NCBI RefSeq assembly: GCF_002294985.1
Contig: NZ_NSGE01000001.1
Coordinates: 1 to 64,000 of the forward strand
From: Mesorhizobium sp. WSM3862
GTDB taxonomy: Bacteria > Pseudomonadota > Alphaproteobacteria > Rhizobiales > Rhizobiaceae
Direction of reading: 5' to 3'
DNA: 64,000 nucleotides
Below, piece after piece: positions 30,527-40,532 of the stretch. Within the stretch, counting starts at the first letter, position 1. Every line of letters begins with the position of its first letter. The translations under genes were made by a program, and so were the position numbers. The notes under the pieces are model-generated. The model searched no databases, was not told the origin of the DNA, and saw only the letters and a program-made list of their open reading frames with translations.

Positions 30527-30766
30527 ATGCCAAAGCGCATCCTGCAGGGCACCGTCGTCAGCGACAAGAACGAGAAGACGGTCGTCGTCAAGGTCGAGCG
30601 GCGCTTCACGCATCCCGTGATGAAGAAGACCGTGCGCCTGACCAAGAAGTACAAGGCGCATGACGAGAACAACGCCCACAAGGTCGGCGACCAGGTGTTC
30701 ATCCAGGAATCGAAGCCGATCTCCAAGGACAAGCGCTGGGTCGTCATCACCGCGGATCAGGCTTGA
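30527..30766 (+). CDS. rpsQ: 30S ribosomal protein S17
   Basis: A 79-residue OB-fold protein that binds 16S rRNA. It starts [20 protein letters not shown] and has [23 protein letters not shown] and the terminal [12 protein letters not shown]. An 81-base spacer without a visible gene or terminator separates it from rplN. Confidence 0.96.
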   Translation: MPKRILQGTVVSDKNEKTVVVKVERRFTHPVMKKTVRLTKKYKAHDENNAHKVGDQVFIQESKPISKDKRWVVITADQA

Positions 30767-30847
30767 TCCGGGCGAACGAAACGAATTTTGGACAGACCGG
30801 GGAGGGGTGAAAGCCCGTCCCGTTAGAAAAGAAGAAGGCGGCCAGTC

Positions 30848-31216
30848 ATGATTCAGATGCAAACAAACCTCGACGTCGCGGACAATTCCGGCGCCCGTCG
30901 TGTCATGTGCATCAAGGTGCTGGGCGGTTCGAAGCGGAAGTATGCCTCCGTCGGCGACATCATCGTGGTGTCGATCAAGGAAGCCATCCCGCGCGGCCGC
31001 GTTAAGAAGGGCGACGTGATGAAGGCGGTCGTGGTTCGCACGGCCAAGGACATCCGCCGTCCGGACGGCAGCGTGATCCGTTTCGACAAGAACGCGGCCG
31101 TTCTTGTCGACAACAAGAAAGAGCCGATCGGCACGCGTATCTTCGGGCCGGTTCCGCGCGAGCTTCGCGCCAAGAACCACATGAAGATCATCTCGCTCGC
31201 ACCTGAAGTGCTGTAA
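30848..31216 (+). CDS. rplN: 50S ribosomal protein L14
   Basis: A 122-residue L14 at the subunit interface. It starts [21 protein letters not shown] and shows [21 protein letters not shown] and [24 protein letters not shown]. It is the first gene of the spc section, 12 bases before rplX. Confidence 0.97.
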   Translation: MIQMQTNLDVADNSGARRVMCIKVLGGSKRKYASVGDIIVVSIKEAIPRGRVKKGDVMKAVVVRTAKDIRRPDGSVIRFDKNAAVLVDNKKEPIGTRIFGPVPRELRAKNHMKIISLAPEVL

Positions 31217-31228
31217 GGAGCCGGACCC

Positions 31229-31543
31229 ATGCAAAAGATCAGAAAAGGCGACACGGTCGTCGTGCTTGCCGGCAAGGACAAGGGCCGTTCGGGCGAAGTC
31301 CTGTCGGTGCAGCCGAAGGAAGACACCGCGCTGGTCCGCGGCGTGAACCTCATTCGCCGTCACCAGAAGCAGACCCAGTCCCAAGAGGGCGGGATCATCA
31401 CCAAGGAAGCGCCGATCCACCTGTCGAACATCGCGCTGGCCGACCCCAAGGACGGCAAGCCGACCCGCGTCGGCTTCGCCATCCAGAAGGACGGCAAGAA
31501 GGTGCGCGTCGCCAAGCGTTCGGGAGAAGTCATCAATGGCTAA
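31229..31543 (+). CDS. rplX: 50S ribosomal protein L24
   Basis: A 104-residue L24, an early assembly protein. The KOW motif is [22 protein letters not shown], followed by [19 protein letters not shown] and [10 protein letters not shown]. Its last 8 bases overlap the start of rplE. Confidence 0.97.
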   Translation: MQKIRKGDTVVVLAGKDKGRSGEVLSVQPKEDTALVRGVNLIRRHQKQTQSQEGGIITKEAPIHLSNIALADPKDGKPTRVGFAIQKDGKKVRVAKRSGEVING

Positions 31544-32114
31544 AGCTGAAACCAAGCAGGCAGCTGCCAAGAACGAGCCGCGCCTCAAGAAGGTCTATCA
31601 GGAGACCATCCGCAAGGCGCTGCAGGAGCAGTTCGGCTACGACAACGAGATGCAGGTTCCGCGCATCGACAAGATCGTGCTGAACATGGGCGTCGGTGAA
31701 GCGACCGGCGATTCCAAGAAGCCCTCTGTCGCGGCCGAGGACCTCGCGCTGATCGCCGGCCAGAAGGCTGTCGTCACCCGCGCCCGCAACTCGATCGCGG
31801 GCTTCAAGGTGCGCGAGAACATGCCGATCGGCGCCAAGGTCACGCTGCGCAAGGAACGGATGTACGAGTTCCTCGACCGCCTCGTGAACATCGCGCTGCC
31901 GCGCGTTCGCGACTTCCGCGGACTCAACCCGAAGAGCTTTGACGGCCGTGGCAACTACGCCATGGGCATCAAGGAGCACATCGTGTTCCCGGAGATCAAC
32001 TACGACAAGGTTGATCAGGTCTGGGGCATGGACGTCATCGTTTGTACGACGGCGAAGACGGATGACGAGGCCAGGGCGCTGCTCAAGGCCTTCAACTTCC
32101 CCTTCCGCCAGTAA
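31536..32114 (+). CDS. rplE: 50S ribosomal protein L5
   Basis: A 192-residue L5 that contacts 5S rRNA and the P-site tRNA. The N-terminal Lys/Ala-rich segment (about 13 residues) extends beyond E. coli L5. Core motifs are [34 protein letters not shown] and [20 protein letters not shown]. It overlaps rplX by 8 bases. Confidence 0.97.
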   Translation: MAKAETKQAAAKNEPRLKKVYQETIRKALQEQFGYDNEMQVPRIDKIVLNMGVGEATGDSKKPSVAAEDLALIAGQKAVVTRARNSIAGFKVRENMPIGAKVTLRKERMYEFLDRLVNIALPRVRDFRGLNPKSFDGRGNYAMGIKEHIVFPEINYDKVDQVWGMDVIVCTTAKTDDEARALLKAFNFPFRQ

Positions 32115-32140
32115 CGGCAGCGAAAAAGGAAAAATCTGAA

Positions 32141-32446
32141 ATGGCAAAGACCAGCTCAGTCGAGAAGAACAACCGGCGCCGCAAGCTTGCCGGTCAGTAC
32201 GCCGCCAAGCGCAAGGCGCTCAAGGAAATCGTCATGGACCAGTCCAAGCCGATGGAAGAGCGTTTCCGCGCCCAGTTGAAGCTTTCGGCGCTGCCGCGCA
32301 ACTCGGCCAAGATCCGCATCCGCAACCGCTGCGAAGTGACGGGGCGTCCGCGCGCCTACTATCGCAAGCTCAAGCTTTCGCGTATCGCGCTTCGCGATCT
32401 GGGCAACAACGGCCAGATCCCGGGCCTGGTCAAGTCGAGCTGGTAA
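32141..32446 (+). CDS. rpsN: 30S ribosomal protein S14 (zinc-free form)
   Basis: A 101-residue S14 of the long form. It has [31 protein letters not shown] and the end [11 protein letters not shown]. Only one Cys is present, so the zinc-binding CXXC pairs of the short form are missing, as is usual for this class. Confidence 0.97.
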   Translation: MAKTSSVEKNNRRRKLAGQYAAKRKALKEIVMDQSKPMEERFRAQLKLSALPRNSAKIRIRNRCEVTGRPRAYYRKLKLSRIALRDLGNNGQIPGLVKSSW

Positions 32447-32458
32447 GGAGACACTGAG

Positions 32459-32857
32459 ATGTCATTGAGCGATCCTCTCGGCGATATGCTGACCCGCATC
32501 CGCAACGCCTATGGCCGCAAGAAGTCGAGCGTCTCGACTCCGGCTTCGCGTCTGCGCGCCCGCGTCCTCGAAGTGCTGAAGTCGGAAGGCTATATCCGCG
32601 ACTACAGCCAGACTGACTTCGAGAACGGCAAGTCGGAAATCGAGATCGAGCTGAAGTATTTCGACGGCGCTCCGGTCGTGCGCGAAATCGAGCGCGTCTC
32701 GAAGCCCGGCCGCCGCGTCTATGTCTCGGCCAAGTCGATCCCGCATGTCGCCAACGGCCTCGGCATCGCCATCCTTTCGACGCCGAAGGGCGTCATGGCC
32801 GATCACGAAGCGCGCGAGCAGAATGTCGGCGGCGAGATCCTCTGCCAGATTTTCTAA
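32459..32857 (+). CDS. rpsH: 30S ribosomal protein S8
   Basis: A 132-residue S8. It starts [24 protein letters not shown] and ends with the rRNA-binding [22 protein letters not shown]. In E. coli S8 represses the spc operon by binding near rplE; I do not identify that site here. A palindromic repeat element follows in the gap before rplF. Confidence 0.97.
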   Translation: MSLSDPLGDMLTRIRNAYGRKKSSVSTPASRLRARVLEVLKSEGYIRDYSQTDFENGKSEIEIELKYFDGAPVVREIERVSKPGRRVYVSAKSIPHVANGLGIAILSTPKGVMADHEAREQNVGGEILCQIF

Positions 32858-32945
32858 GGGTGAATGGTCAATGGTGAATAGTGAATGGTGAGACTGCACG
32901 GGACTTTTGACCGCGCCGTTCGCCATTTCACCATTCACCATTCAC
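32858..32945. repeat. Heptad-based palindromic repeat between rpsH and rplF
   Basis: The left arm (32858-32892) is a run of degenerate 7-base units of GGTGAAT type. The right arm (32921-32945) is its inverted complement. Together they form a long imperfect hairpin with a loop of about 28 bases. The same design with different unit sequence lies between rpsM and rpsK (38151-38251). Not a terminator. Confidence 0.7.
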
Positions 32946-32970
32946 AGCAGTAAAGGAAGAGGAGACAACA

Positions 32971-33504
32971 ATGTCTCGTATCGGAAAGAAACCCGTTTCG
33001 CTGCCGCAGGGCGTCTCCGCGACCGTCAACGGCCAGACCGTGACGGCCAAGGGCCCCAAGGGCGAGCTGAAGTTCGTGGTCAACGACGAAGTGCTGGTCA
33101 AGATGGAAGGCGCCGAGATTTCGGTCGAGCCGCGCGACCAGACCAAGACCGCCCGCGCCAAGTGGGGCATGTCGCGCACGCAGATCGTCAACATCCTGCA
33201 GGGCGTCAAGGACGGCTTCGAGAAGAAGCTCGAGATCACCGGCGTCGGCTATCGCGCCGCCATGCAGGGCAAGAACCTGCAGCTGGCGCTCGGCTTCAGC
33301 CACGACGTGGTCTATGAGACGCCGCAGGGCATCACGATCTCCGTGCCGAAGCCGACCGAAATCACGATCTCCGGCATCGACAAGCAGCAGGTCGGCCAGG
33401 TCGCGGCCGAGATCCGCGAGTATCGCGGTCCCGAACCCTACAAGGGCAAGGGCGTGCGCTATGCCGACGAGCGGATTGTCCGCAAGGAAGGCAAGAAGAA
33501 GTAA
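32971..33504 (+). CDS. rplF: 50S ribosomal protein L6
   Basis: A 177-residue L6 with two similar domains. It starts [19 protein letters not shown] and has [27 protein letters not shown]; the C-terminal [14 protein letters not shown] motif is present as [17 protein letters not shown] good GGAAGAGGAG ribosome site follows the repeat element directly. Confidence 0.97.
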   Translation: MSRIGKKPVSLPQGVSATVNGQTVTAKGPKGELKFVVNDEVLVKMEGAEISVEPRDQTKTARAKWGMSRTQIVNILQGVKDGFEKKLEITGVGYRAAMQGKNLQLALGFSHDVVYETPQGITISVPKPTEITISGIDKQQVGQVAAEIREYRGPEPYKGKGVRYADERIVRKEGKKK

Positions 33505-33592
33505 GACTTTTGATCGCCGCGGGGCGCGACCGCGGGAGGCTTGGCCTACCGCACACGGTTGCCCCCGTTTTCTGAAGGCAAGGAACAGAATC

Positions 33593-33955
33593 ATGGCTAG
33601 CCCCAAAGAAACAACCCAGCGCCGCGCGCAGCGCGTGCGCCGCCAGCTCAAGAAGGTCGCCGGCGAGCGGCCGCGGCTTTCGGTGCATCGCACCTCGAAG
33701 CACATATACGTCCAGGTCATCGACGACGCGAAGGGCCACACGCTGGCCGCCGCCTCGACGCTGGAGAAGGAGCTGAAGGGCTCGCTCAAGACCGGCGCCG
33801 ACAGCGCCGCCGCTGCGGCCGTCGGCAAGCTGATCGCCGAGCGCGCTTCGAAGGCCGGCGTCAAGGAAGTCGTCTTCGACCGTGGCCCGTACATCTATCA
33901 CGGCCGCGTCAAGGCGCTGGCCGAGGCTGCCCGCGAAGGCGGTCTGAGCTTCTAA
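33593..33955 (+). CDS. rplR: 50S ribosomal protein L18
   Basis: A 120-residue L18 that binds 5S rRNA. The open frame extends upstream to 33314 inside rplF; ATG 33593 gives the family start [21 protein letters not shown]. Conserved parts are [18 protein letters not shown] and [26 protein letters not shown]. Confidence 0.97.
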   Translation: MASPKETTQRRAQRVRRQLKKVAGERPRLSVHRTSKHIYVQVIDDAKGHTLAAASTLEKELKGSLKTGADSAAAAAVGKLIAERASKAGVKEVVFDRGPYIYHGRVKALAEAAREGGLSF

Positions 33956-34000
33956 TGCATGATCCCGAAAAGTTGCAGACTTTTCGGACAAGATCATGCA
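33956..34000. repeat. Rhizobial-type GATCATGC palindrome between rplR and rpsE
   Basis: TGCATGATC (33956-33964) pairs with GATCATGCA (33992-34000). An inner stem, cgaaaagt with acttttcg, lies within. I recall palindromes of this wording as widespread in rhizobial intergenic DNA. A related copy is at 35563-35613. It begins two bases after the rplR stop codon. Confidence 0.75.
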
Positions 34001-34081
34001 AAGGAGAAATTCACCGCCGGTGCCGATAGAGGCGCCGGCAAACAGCAACCCGTGCTTCCGGAAAAGAACAAGGACTAGGAT

Positions 34082-34651
34082 ATGGCACAGGAACGTAGGG
34101 AAGGCGGCCGCGGCCGCGAGCGTGAACGCGAGGAGCGCGACGACGGCATGGTGGACAAGCTTGTCCACATCAACCGCGTCGCCAAGGTGGTGAAGGGCGG
34201 CCGTCGCTTCGGCTTTGCCGCGCTCGTCGTCGTCGGCGACCAGAAGGGCCGCGTCGGCTTCGGCCACGGCAAGGCGCGCGAAGTGCCGGAGGCGATCCGC
34301 AAGGCGACCGAATCGGCCAAGCGCGACATGATCTTCGTGCCGCTGCGTTCGGGCCGCACGCTGCATCACGACGTCGAGGGCCGCTGGGGCGCCGGACGCG
34401 TTCTGCTGCGCGCCGCCAAGCAGGGTACCGGCATCATCGCTGGCGGCCCGATGCGCGCCGTCTTCGAGACGCTCGGCATGCATGACGTGGTCGCCAAGTC
34501 GATGGGTTCGTCGAACCCCTACAACATGGTTCGCGCCACCTTCGACGCGCTGAAGAGCCAGATGCATCCGAAGGATGTAGCTGCTGCGCGCGGCATCAAG
34601 TACTCGACCCTTCAGGCCCGCCGCGGCACCGCCGTCGCGGCCGAAGAATAG
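34082..34651 (+). CDS. rpsE: 30S ribosomal protein S5
   Basis: A 189-residue S5 with an Arg/Glu-rich N-terminal extension of about 20 residues compared with E. coli. Core motifs are [40 protein letters not shown] and [20 protein letters not shown]. Gly-rich segments that affect spectinomycin sensitivity look normal (VVKGGRR). Confidence 0.97.
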   Translation: MAQERREGGRGREREREERDDGMVDKLVHINRVAKVVKGGRRFGFAALVVVGDQKGRVGFGHGKAREVPEAIRKATESAKRDMIFVPLRSGRTLHHDVEGRWGAGRVLLRAAKQGTGIIAGGPMRAVFETLGMHDVVAKSMGSSNPYNMVRATFDALKSQMHPKDVAAARGIKYSTLQARRGTAVAAEE

Positions 34652-34676
34652 TCGACGCTGACCAGGGATTTCGACC

Positions 34677-34874
34677 ATGGCCAAGAAAGCTACCAAGACC
34701 ATCACCGTCGAGCAGATCGGTTCGCCGATCCGCCGGCCGAAGGAGCAGCGCGCGACGCTGGTCGGCCTCGGCCTCAACAAGATGCACAAGCGGCGCACGC
34801 TGGAAGACACCCCTTCGGTGCGCGGCATGATCGCCGCCGTCCAGCACCTCGTCCGCGTTGTGGACGAGGCCTGA
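34677..34874 (+). CDS. rpmD: 50S ribosomal protein L30
   Basis: A 65-residue L30. It has [32 protein letters not shown] and the tail [16 protein letters not shown]. It lies between rpsE and rplO with 25 and 23 bases of spacing. Confidence 0.96.
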   Translation: MAKKATKTITVEQIGSPIRRPKEQRATLVGLGLNKMHKRRTLEDTPSVRGMIAAVQHLVRVVDEA

Positions 34875-34897
34875 ACGGAAGCGCAGGAGACAGAAAC

Positions 34898-35371
34898 ATG
34901 AAACTCAACGATCTGCGTGACAAGGACGGCGCCACGCACTCCAGGAAGCGCCTCGGTCGCGGCATCGGCTCCGGCTCTGGCAAGACCGCCGGTCGCGGCG
35001 TCAAGGGCCAGAAGGCACGCTCGGGCGTTGCCATCAACGGCTTCGAGGGCGGCCAGATGCCGCTTTACCGGCGCCTGCCGAAGCGCGGCTTCAACAACCT
35101 GTTCGCCAAGAGCTTCACCGTCGTGTCGCTTGCCCGCATCCAGGCTGCGATCGATGCCAAGAAGCTCGACGCGAAGGAGACCGTGACGGCTGAGACCCTG
35201 ATCGCTGCCGGCGTCATCCGCCGCGCCAAGGACGGCGTGCGCGTGCTCTCCGACGGCGAGCTCAAGGCCAAGCTCAGCTTCGACGTCGCCGGCGCCTCCA
35301 GAGCTGCGATCGAGAAGATCGAGAAGGCGGGCGGTTCGGTGAAGCTGCCGGAAGCGGCCGCCGCCGAGTAA
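34898..35371 (+). CDS. rplO: 50S ribosomal protein L15
   Basis: A 157-residue L15. The extended N-terminal arm is Gly/Arg/Lys-rich ([28 protein letters not shown]), followed by [20 protein letters not shown]. The C-terminal domain ends [11 protein letters not shown] 259-base gap with hairpins separates it from secY. Confidence 0.97.
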   Translation: MKLNDLRDKDGATHSRKRLGRGIGSGSGKTAGRGVKGQKARSGVAINGFEGGQMPLYRRLPKRGFNNLFAKSFTVVSLARIQAAIDAKKLDAKETVTAETLIAAGVIRRAKDGVRVLSDGELKAKLSFDVAGASRAAIEKIEKAGGSVKLPEAAAAE

Positions 35372-35373
35372 CG

Positions 35374-35467
35374 GCGATTTGAAGCGCGGCCGGCGGGTAT
35401 GGTTTCATTTTTGCCGCCCGTCCGCGCTTTGATCTGATCAATTAGGCGGCCGCGTCAACGCGGCCGC
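35374..35467 (+). promoter_or_regulatory. Two hairpins between rplO and secY
   Basis: The first is a long imperfect stem, AAGCGCGG... (from 35380) with ...CCGCGCTT (to about 35430), flanking a T-rich loop. The second is a perfect GCGGCCGCG-tcaa-CGCGGCCGC hairpin (35446-35467). Neither has a clean T-tract after it, so they may reduce rather than end transcription into secY. Confidence 0.5.
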
Positions 35468-35562
35468 TTGCATGTTGACGGTCCGGAGCTTATCTCGTGA
35501 GCTTCGGTGACACGCGCCGCCTGAGCTGCGGGCATCGAGCGCGACATAGAAATCAATGAAGT

Positions 35563-35613
35563 AGAGCATGATGTCTTCCGAAAACCGCTTCACACTTTTC
35601 GGCATCATGCTCT
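35563..35613. repeat. Rhizobial-type palindrome upstream of secY
   Basis: AGAGCATGATG (35563-35573) pairs perfectly with CATCATGCTCT (35603-35613), with an inner tccgaaaa/ttttcgg pairing. It has the same layout as the element at 33956-34000 and ends 17 bases before the secY ATG. Confidence 0.75.
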
Positions 35614-35630
35614 AGCGGAGAAAATCAGGC

Positions 35631-36971
35631 ATGGCTTCGGCTGCTGAACAACTAGCCTCCAATCTGAATTTTGCGGCCTTCGCCAAGGCCGAGGATCTGA
35701 AGAAGCGCATCTGGTTCACCGTCGGCGCGCTGCTCGTCTACCGCCTCGGCACCTACATCCCGCTTCCCGGGATCAATCCCGACGCTTTCGCGCAGGCCTT
35801 CTCCTCGCAGAGCAAGGGCGTGCTCGGCATGTTCAACATGTTTGCCGGCGGCGCCGTGCAGCGCATGGCGATCTTCGCGCTCGGCATCATGCCCTACATC
35901 TCCGCCTCCATCATCATGCAGCTGATGACCTCGGTCATCCCGTCGCTGGAAGCGCTCAAGAAGGAAGGCGAGCAGGGCCGCAAGATCATCAACCAGTACA
36001 CGCGCTACGGCACCGTGCTGCTGGCCTTGGTGCAGGCCTACGGCATTTCGGTCGGGCTGGAGGGCGGCAACGGTATCGTCACCGATCCCGGCATGTTCTT
36101 CCGCATCTCGACCGTCGTCACGCTTGTCGGCGGGACCATGTTCCTGATGTGGCTCGGCGAGCAGATCACCGCGCGCGGCATCGGCAACGGCATTTCGCTG
36201 ATCATCTTCTCGGGCATCGTCGCCGGTCTGCCGCACGCCATTTCAGGCACGCTGGAACTCGGCCGCACCGGTGCGCTGTCCACGAGCCTGATTCTCGCGA
36301 TCATCGTGCTCGCCGTCGTCGTCATCGGCGTCATCGTCTTCTTCGAGCGCGCTCAGCGCCGCCTGCTCATCCAGTATCCGAAGCGGCAGGTCGGCAACCG
36401 CATGTTCCAGGGCGATACCTCGCATTTGCCGCTGAAGCTCAACACCTCGGGCGTCATCCCGCCGATCTTCGCCTCCTCGCTGCTGTTGCTGCCGGCAACG
36501 GTTGCCGGCTTCTCGCAGACCACCAACCTGCCTGCCTGGGCGAGCACGGTCCTGGCCGCGCTCGGGCACGGCCAGCCGCTCTATATGGCGTTCTATGCGG
36601 CGATGATCATTTTCTTCGCCTTCTTCTATACGGCGATCGTCTTCAACCCGAAGGACACGGCCGACCAGCTCAAGAAGCATTCCGGCTTCATCCCGGGCTA
36701 TCGTCCGGGCGAGCGCACCGCCGAATATATCGACTATGTTCTGACGCGTATCACCGTCATCGGCGCCATCTATCTGGTGCTGGTGTGTCTGCTGCCTGAG
36801 TTCCTGATTTCAGCGACTGGCGTACCTTTCTATCTCGGTGGCACATCGCTTCTGATCGTGGTCAGTGTCACGCTCGACACGGTAGCGCAGATTCAGGGTC
36901 ACCTGATCGCGCACCAGTATGAGGGCCTGATCAAGAAGTCGAAGTTGCGCGGGGGTAAGAGGAGCAGATGA
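35631..36971 (+). CDS. secY: Preprotein translocase subunit SecY
   Basis: The 446-residue channel subunit of the Sec translocon, with ten membrane segments. Landmarks are the start region [24 protein letters not shown], the plug-proximal [22 protein letters not shown], and the cytoplasmic loop ([21 protein letters not shown]) as [18 protein letters not shown]. It works with SecE encoded at 6528. Its stop overlaps adk by four bases (ATGA), indicating coupling. Confidence 0.98.
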   Translation: MASAAEQLASNLNFAAFAKAEDLKKRIWFTVGALLVYRLGTYIPLPGINPDAFAQAFSSQSKGVLGMFNMFAGGAVQRMAIFALGIMPYISASIIMQLMTSVIPSLEALKKEGEQGRKIINQYTRYGTVLLALVQAYGISVGLEGGNGIVTDPGMFFRISTVVTLVGGTMFLMWLGEQITARGIGNGISLIIFSGIVAGLPHAISGTLELGRTGALSTSLILAIIVLAVVVIGVIVFFERAQRRLLIQYPKRQVGNRMFQGDTSHLPLKLNTSGVIPPIFASSLLLLPATVAGFSQTTNLPAWASTVLAALGHGQPLYMAFYAAMIIFFAFFYTAIVFNPKDTADQLKKHSGFIPGYRPGERTAEYIDYVLTRITVIGAIYLVLVCLLPEFLISATGVPFYLGGTSLLIVVSVTLDTVAQIQGHLIAHQYEGLIKKSKLRGGKRSR

Positions 36972-37558
36972 GGCTGATATTGCTTGGGCCGCCAGGAGCG
37001 GGCAAGGGGACGCAAGCACAGAGACTGGTAGAAAAACACGGCATACCCCAGCTTTCGACGGGAGACATGCTGCGTGCCGCCGTCCAGGCCGGAACCGAAG
37101 TCGGCAAGCGGGCCAAGGCGGTGATGGATGCCGGCGAGCTGGTATCGGACGCGATCGTCAATGCGATCGTTGCCGAGCGGATCGACCAGCCCGACTGCGC
37201 CAGGGGCTTCATCCTCGACGGTTATCCGCGCACGCTGGTGCAGGCCGATGCCGTCGAAGCCATGCTCGCCGAGCGCAACATCGCGCTCGACAGCGTCATC
37301 GAGCTCGTCGTCGACGACAAGGCGCTGGTCGGGCGCATCGTCAAGCGGGCCGAGGATGCCAAGGCGGCCGGGCAGCCGGTGCGCAAGGACGACAACCCGG
37401 CGGTGTTCGAGGAGCGCCTGCGAGAATATTACAAGAAGACGGCGCCGCTGACCGGCTACTACTATGCCAAAGGCAGGCTGAAGAGCGTTGACGGCATGGC
37501 CAGCATCGACGCGGTGACCGCGGAGATTGAGAAGGTGCTCACGGCGGCGGTGAGCTAG
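36968..37558 (+). CDS. adk: Adenylate kinase, short form
   Basis: A 196-residue enzyme that interconverts ATP+AMP and 2 ADP. The P-loop is [10 protein letters not shown], with [10 protein letters not shown] and [11 protein letters not shown] for AMP binding. After GRIVKRAED the chain goes straight to [17 protein letters not shown]. This means the zinc-type LID insertion of long adenylate kinases (E. coli 214 residues) is missing; the short form is usual in alphaproteobacteria. It overlaps secY by four bases, a common arrangement. Confidence 0.97.
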   Translation: MRLILLGPPGAGKGTQAQRLVEKHGIPQLSTGDMLRAAVQAGTEVGKRAKAVMDAGELVSDAIVNAIVAERIDQPDCARGFILDGYPRTLVQADAVEAMLAERNIALDSVIELVVDDKALVGRIVKRAEDAKAAGQPVRKDDNPAVFEERLREYYKKTAPLTGYYYAKGRLKSVDGMASIDAVTAEIEKVLTAAVS

Positions 37559-37584
37559 GCCGCTCCGACAAGCAAAGATTGCGC

Positions 37585-37613
37585 TTGACTGGAAGAAGCC
37601 ATTGGGGTATGGC
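37585..37613 (+). promoter_or_regulatory. Promoter candidate for rpsM-rpsK-rpoA-rplQ
   Basis: TTGACT (37585-37590), a 17-base spacer, then TATGGC (37608-37613) lies in the 223-base adk-rpsM gap, about 170 bases before rpsM. It would allow alpha-operon transcription independent of secY-adk. Confidence 0.55.
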
Positions 37614-37781
37614 GGCCCGTCTTCCTATCAGGCATGGACTTTGCTTGCCCGCAAGGGCAGGGCATCCGTTTTGAACCAGGAAACTCCCGCAAGGGCCGGC
37701 CTCCACCGGACGCGGGGCAACTTAGATAGCGCCAGGCCTGCCTTTTTGAAGGATGGCCGGCCCAAATGGAGATGAAAGAAC

Positions 37782-38150
37782 ATGGCTCGTATAGCCGGCG
37801 TCAACATTCCGACCAACAAGCGCGTCGTCATTGCGCTTCAGTACATTCACGGCATCGGCAAGAAGTTTGCCCAGGAGATCGTCGACAAGGTCGGCATCCC
37901 GGCAGACCGCCGCGTCAACCAGCTGACCGACGCGGAAGTGCTGCAGATCCGCGAGACGATCGACCGCGACTACCAGGTCGAAGGCGACCTGCGCCGCGAG
38001 GTCTCGATGAACATCAAGCGGCTGATGGACCTCGGCTGCTACCGCGGGCTGCGTCACCGCCGCTCGCTGCCGGTCCGCGGCCAGCGCACGCATACCAATG
38101 CGCGCACCCGCAAGGGCCCGGCCAAGGCGATCGCCGGCAAGAAGAAGTAA
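37782..38150 (+). CDS. rpsM: 30S ribosomal protein S13
   Basis: A 122-residue S13 in the 30S head, which bridges to the 50S. It starts [30 protein letters not shown] and ends with the tRNA-contacting basic tail [21 protein letters not shown]. No rpmJ or infA gene lies upstream; adk takes that place. Confidence 0.98.
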   Translation: MARIAGVNIPTNKRVVIALQYIHGIGKKFAQEIVDKVGIPADRRVNQLTDAEVLQIRETIDRDYQVEGDLRREVSMNIKRLMDLGCYRGLRHRRSLPVRGQRTHTNARTRKGPAKAIAGKKK

Positions 38151-38251
38151 TTAGGGGAATAAGGGAGTAGGGGAGTAAGGCAGTAGGGAATAGTCCGAAA
38201 TCGGATCGTTCATTTCCCACTCCCTTACTGCCCTATTCCCCTACTCCCTTA
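38151..38251. repeat. Heptad-based palindromic repeat between rpsM and rpsK
   Basis: The left arm (about 38151-38192) is a run of 7-8-base purine-rich units (AGGGGAA, AAGGGAGT, AAGGCAGT, AGGGAAT). The right arm (about 38213-38251) is its inverted complement with a few mismatches. The arms are about 40 bases each with a 20-base loop. The architecture matches the element at 32858-32945 although the unit sequence differs. Confidence 0.75.
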
Positions 38252-38306
38252 CGAAGGTGGAGCCGCTGGCGTTACGGCGGTGTAGAGATCAACTGAAAGG
38301 ACTACC

Positions 38307-38696
38307 ATGGCCAAGGAAGCCGCTCGTGTTCGCCGTCGCGAACGCAAGAACATCTCGTCGGGCGTTGCCCACGTCAATTCGACCTTCAACAACACGATGA
38401 TCACCATCACCGACGCGCAGGGCAATTCGATCGCCTGGTCGTCGGCCGGCGCCCAGGGCTTCAAGGGTTCGCGCAAGTCGACCCCGTTCGCCGCCCAGAT
38501 GGCCGCCGAGGACGTCGCCAAGAAGGCCCAGGAACACGGCATGCGCATGCTCGAGGTCGAGGTCTGCGGACCCGGCTCCGGCCGTGAATCGGCGCTGCGC
38601 GCCCTGCAGGCCGCCGGCTTCACGATCACCTCGATCCGCGATGTGACGCCGATCCCGCACAATGGCTGCCGTCCGCGCAAGAAGCGCCGCGTCTAA
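38307..38696 (+). CDS. rpsK: 30S ribosomal protein S11
   Basis: A 129-residue S11 on the 30S platform. It has [44 protein letters not shown] and the C-terminal [19 protein letters not shown]. The gene order rpsM-rpsK-rpoA lacks rpsD, as in other alphaproteobacteria. Confidence 0.98.
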   Translation: MAKEAARVRRRERKNISSGVAHVNSTFNNTMITITDAQGNSIAWSSAGAQGFKGSRKSTPFAAQMAAEDVAKKAQEHGMRMLEVEVCGPGSGRESALRALQAAGFTITSIRDVTPIPHNGCRPRKKRRV

Positions 38697-38751
38697 TATT
38701 TTTGAACGCCGCATGAGCGCCAAGGCGCTCCTCCGCGGCAATTCCAGGCTG

Positions 38752-38776
38752 CCCGCCACGATTGGATGGTGGCGGG
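38752..38776 (+). promoter_or_regulatory. Hairpin directly upstream of rpoA
   Basis: CCCGCCAC (38752-38759) pairs perfectly with GTGGCGGG (38769-38776), loop 9 bases. It ends about 20 bases before the rpoA ATG and just before its AGGAAGG ribosome site. No T-tract follows. Confidence 0.5.
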
Positions 38777-38795
38777 TCAAAGGAAGGAAGACACC

Positions 38796-39806
38796 ATGAT
38801 CCAGAAAAACTGGCAGGAACTGATCAAGCCGAACAAGATCGAGTTCTCGTCGAAGAAGAAGACGCTGACCACGCTCGTGGCCGAGCCGCTCGAGCGCGGC
38901 TTCGGCCTCACGCTCGGCAACGCGCTGCGGCGCGTGCTTCTGTCTTCGCTGCGCGGCGCGGCCGTCACCGCCGTGCAGATCGACGGCGTGCTGCATGAGT
39001 TCTCGTCCATCGCCGGCGTGCGCGAGGACGTGACCGACATCGTGCTCAACATCAAGGAAATCGCCATCCGCATGGAAGGCGATGGTCCCAAGCGCATGGT
39101 CGTGCGCAAGCAGGGTCCGGGCGCCGTCCTTGCCGGCGACATCCAGACCGTCGGCGACGTCGAGATCCTCAACCCCGACCACGTGATCTGCACGCTGGAC
39201 GAGGGTGCGGAGATCCGCATGGAGTTCACCGTCGACACCGGCAAGGGCTATGTGCCGGCTGAGCGCAACCGCGCCGAGGACGCGCCGATCGGCTTGATCC
39301 CGGTCGACAGCCTCTACTCGCCAGTCAAGAAGGTCTCCTACAAGGTCGAGAACACCCGCGAGGGCCAGGTTCTCGACTATGACAAGCTGACCATGACCAT
39401 CGAGACCGACGGTTCGATCTCGGGCGAGGACGCCGTGGCTTTCGCGGCCCGCATCCTGCAGGACCAGCTCAGCCTGTTCGTCAACTTCGACGAGCCGCAG
39501 AAGGAAGTCGCCACCGAGGCCGTCACCGAGCTGGCCTTCAACCCGGCGCTGCTCAAGAAGGTCGACGAGCTCGAGCTTTCGGTGCGTTCGGCCAACTGCC
39601 TGAAGAACGACAACATCGTCTATATCGGCGACCTGATCCAGAAGACGGAAGCCGAGATGCTGCGCACTCCGAATTTCGGCCGCAAGTCGCTGAACGAGAT
39701 CAAGGAAGTGCTGGCGGCGATGGGTCTGCACCTCGGCATGGAAGTGCCGGATTGGCCCCCGGAAAACATCGAAGACCTCGCCAAGCGTTACGAAGATCAA
39801 TATTGA
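38796..39806 (+). CDS. rpoA: DNA-directed RNA polymerase subunit alpha
   Basis: A 336-residue alpha subunit. ATG 38796 is chosen over an in-frame start 30 bases upstream because it gives [17 protein letters not shown] and has AGGAAGG ahead. The N-terminal assembly domain shows [25 protein letters not shown]. The C-terminal DNA- and activator-binding domain (after about residue 250) has [22 protein letters not shown] and [15 protein letters not shown]. Confidence 0.98.
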   Translation: MIQKNWQELIKPNKIEFSSKKKTLTTLVAEPLERGFGLTLGNALRRVLLSSLRGAAVTAVQIDGVLHEFSSIAGVREDVTDIVLNIKEIAIRMEGDGPKRMVVRKQGPGAVLAGDIQTVGDVEILNPDHVICTLDEGAEIRMEFTVDTGKGYVPAERNRAEDAPIGLIPVDSLYSPVKKVSYKVENTREGQVLDYDKLTMTIETDGSISGEDAVAFAARILQDQLSLFVNFDEPQKEVATEAVTELAFNPALLKKVDELELSVRSANCLKNDNIVYIGDLIQKTEAEMLRTPNFGRKSLNEIKEVLAAMGLHLGMEVPDWPPENIEDLAKRYEDQY

Positions 39807-39910
39807 GCATGAATTCCAAGGATCGGCGGCGCGAGCCGCTCGATCCGACGGTCATGCGGAAAACCATCAGAGGCCGTGGCCTCTTGAACAACTAAAGAAG
39901 GAAAAGAGCC

Positions 39911-40342
39911 ATGCGCCACGGTTTCAAAGGCCGTCGCTTCGCCCGCAGCGTGAGCCACCGCAAGTCGATGTTCGCCAACCTCGCCGTGTCTCTGATCGAG
40001 CACGAGCAGATCGTCACCACCCTGCCGAAGGCGAAGGACCTGCGTCCGATCGTCGAGAAGCTGGTGACGCTCGGCAAGCGCGGCGACCTGCACGCCCGCC
40101 GCCAGGTGATCGCGCAGATCGGCAATGAAGGCGTCGTCAAGCGCCTGTTCGAAACCATCGCACCGCGCTACGCCAGCCGCAACGGCGGCTACCTGCGCAT
40201 CATGAAGGCGGGCTTCCGCCACGGCGACAATGCCGCCATGGCGGTCATCGAGTTCGTCGACCGCGACACCTCGGCCAAGGGCGCCGCCGACCGCGCGCGT
40301 CTCGAGGCCGAAGGCGGCGAAGAGGAAGCCGCGGCCGCATAA
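39911..40342 (+). CDS. rplQ: 50S ribosomal protein L17
   Basis: A 143-residue L17. It starts [28 protein letters not shown] and has [27 protein letters not shown] charged Ala/Glu-rich tail of about 15 residues extends beyond E. coli L17. It is the last gene of the ribosomal block; a terminator follows. Confidence 0.97.
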   Translation: MRHGFKGRRFARSVSHRKSMFANLAVSLIEHEQIVTTLPKAKDLRPIVEKLVTLGKRGDLHARRQVIAQIGNEGVVKRLFETIAPRYASRNGGYLRIMKAGFRHGDNAAMAVIEFVDRDTSAKGAADRARLEAEGGEEEAAAA

Positions 40343-40367
40343 GGCCAGGTTTTCAGCGAATGAATTC

Positions 40368-40391
40368 AAGGGGCCTTCGGGGCCCCTTTTT
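40368..40391 (+). terminator. Rho-independent terminator after rplQ
   Basis: AAGGGGCC (40368-40375) pairs perfectly with GGCCCCTT (40381-40388), loop TTCGG, followed by T residues to 40391. It closes the ribosomal superoperon. Confidence 0.92.
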
Positions 40392-40532
40392 CGTTCTGAA
40401 ACCAGCGAGCAGGGCGAGCGGATTTTCGTTCTCGTTCTCACGCTTTTGCGCGACAAGCATCGTATTTCCGTGCATTAGCCTTTCATTCTGCACAATCGTC
40501 GGGACAATGGCGCCTGATCTGGAGGATTCGGA

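Noticed and set aside
32858..32945. CRISPR-like repeats
   Set aside because: The units are 7-8 bases, directly abutting and arranged as an inverted pair, with no spacers; they form a hairpin and not an array.
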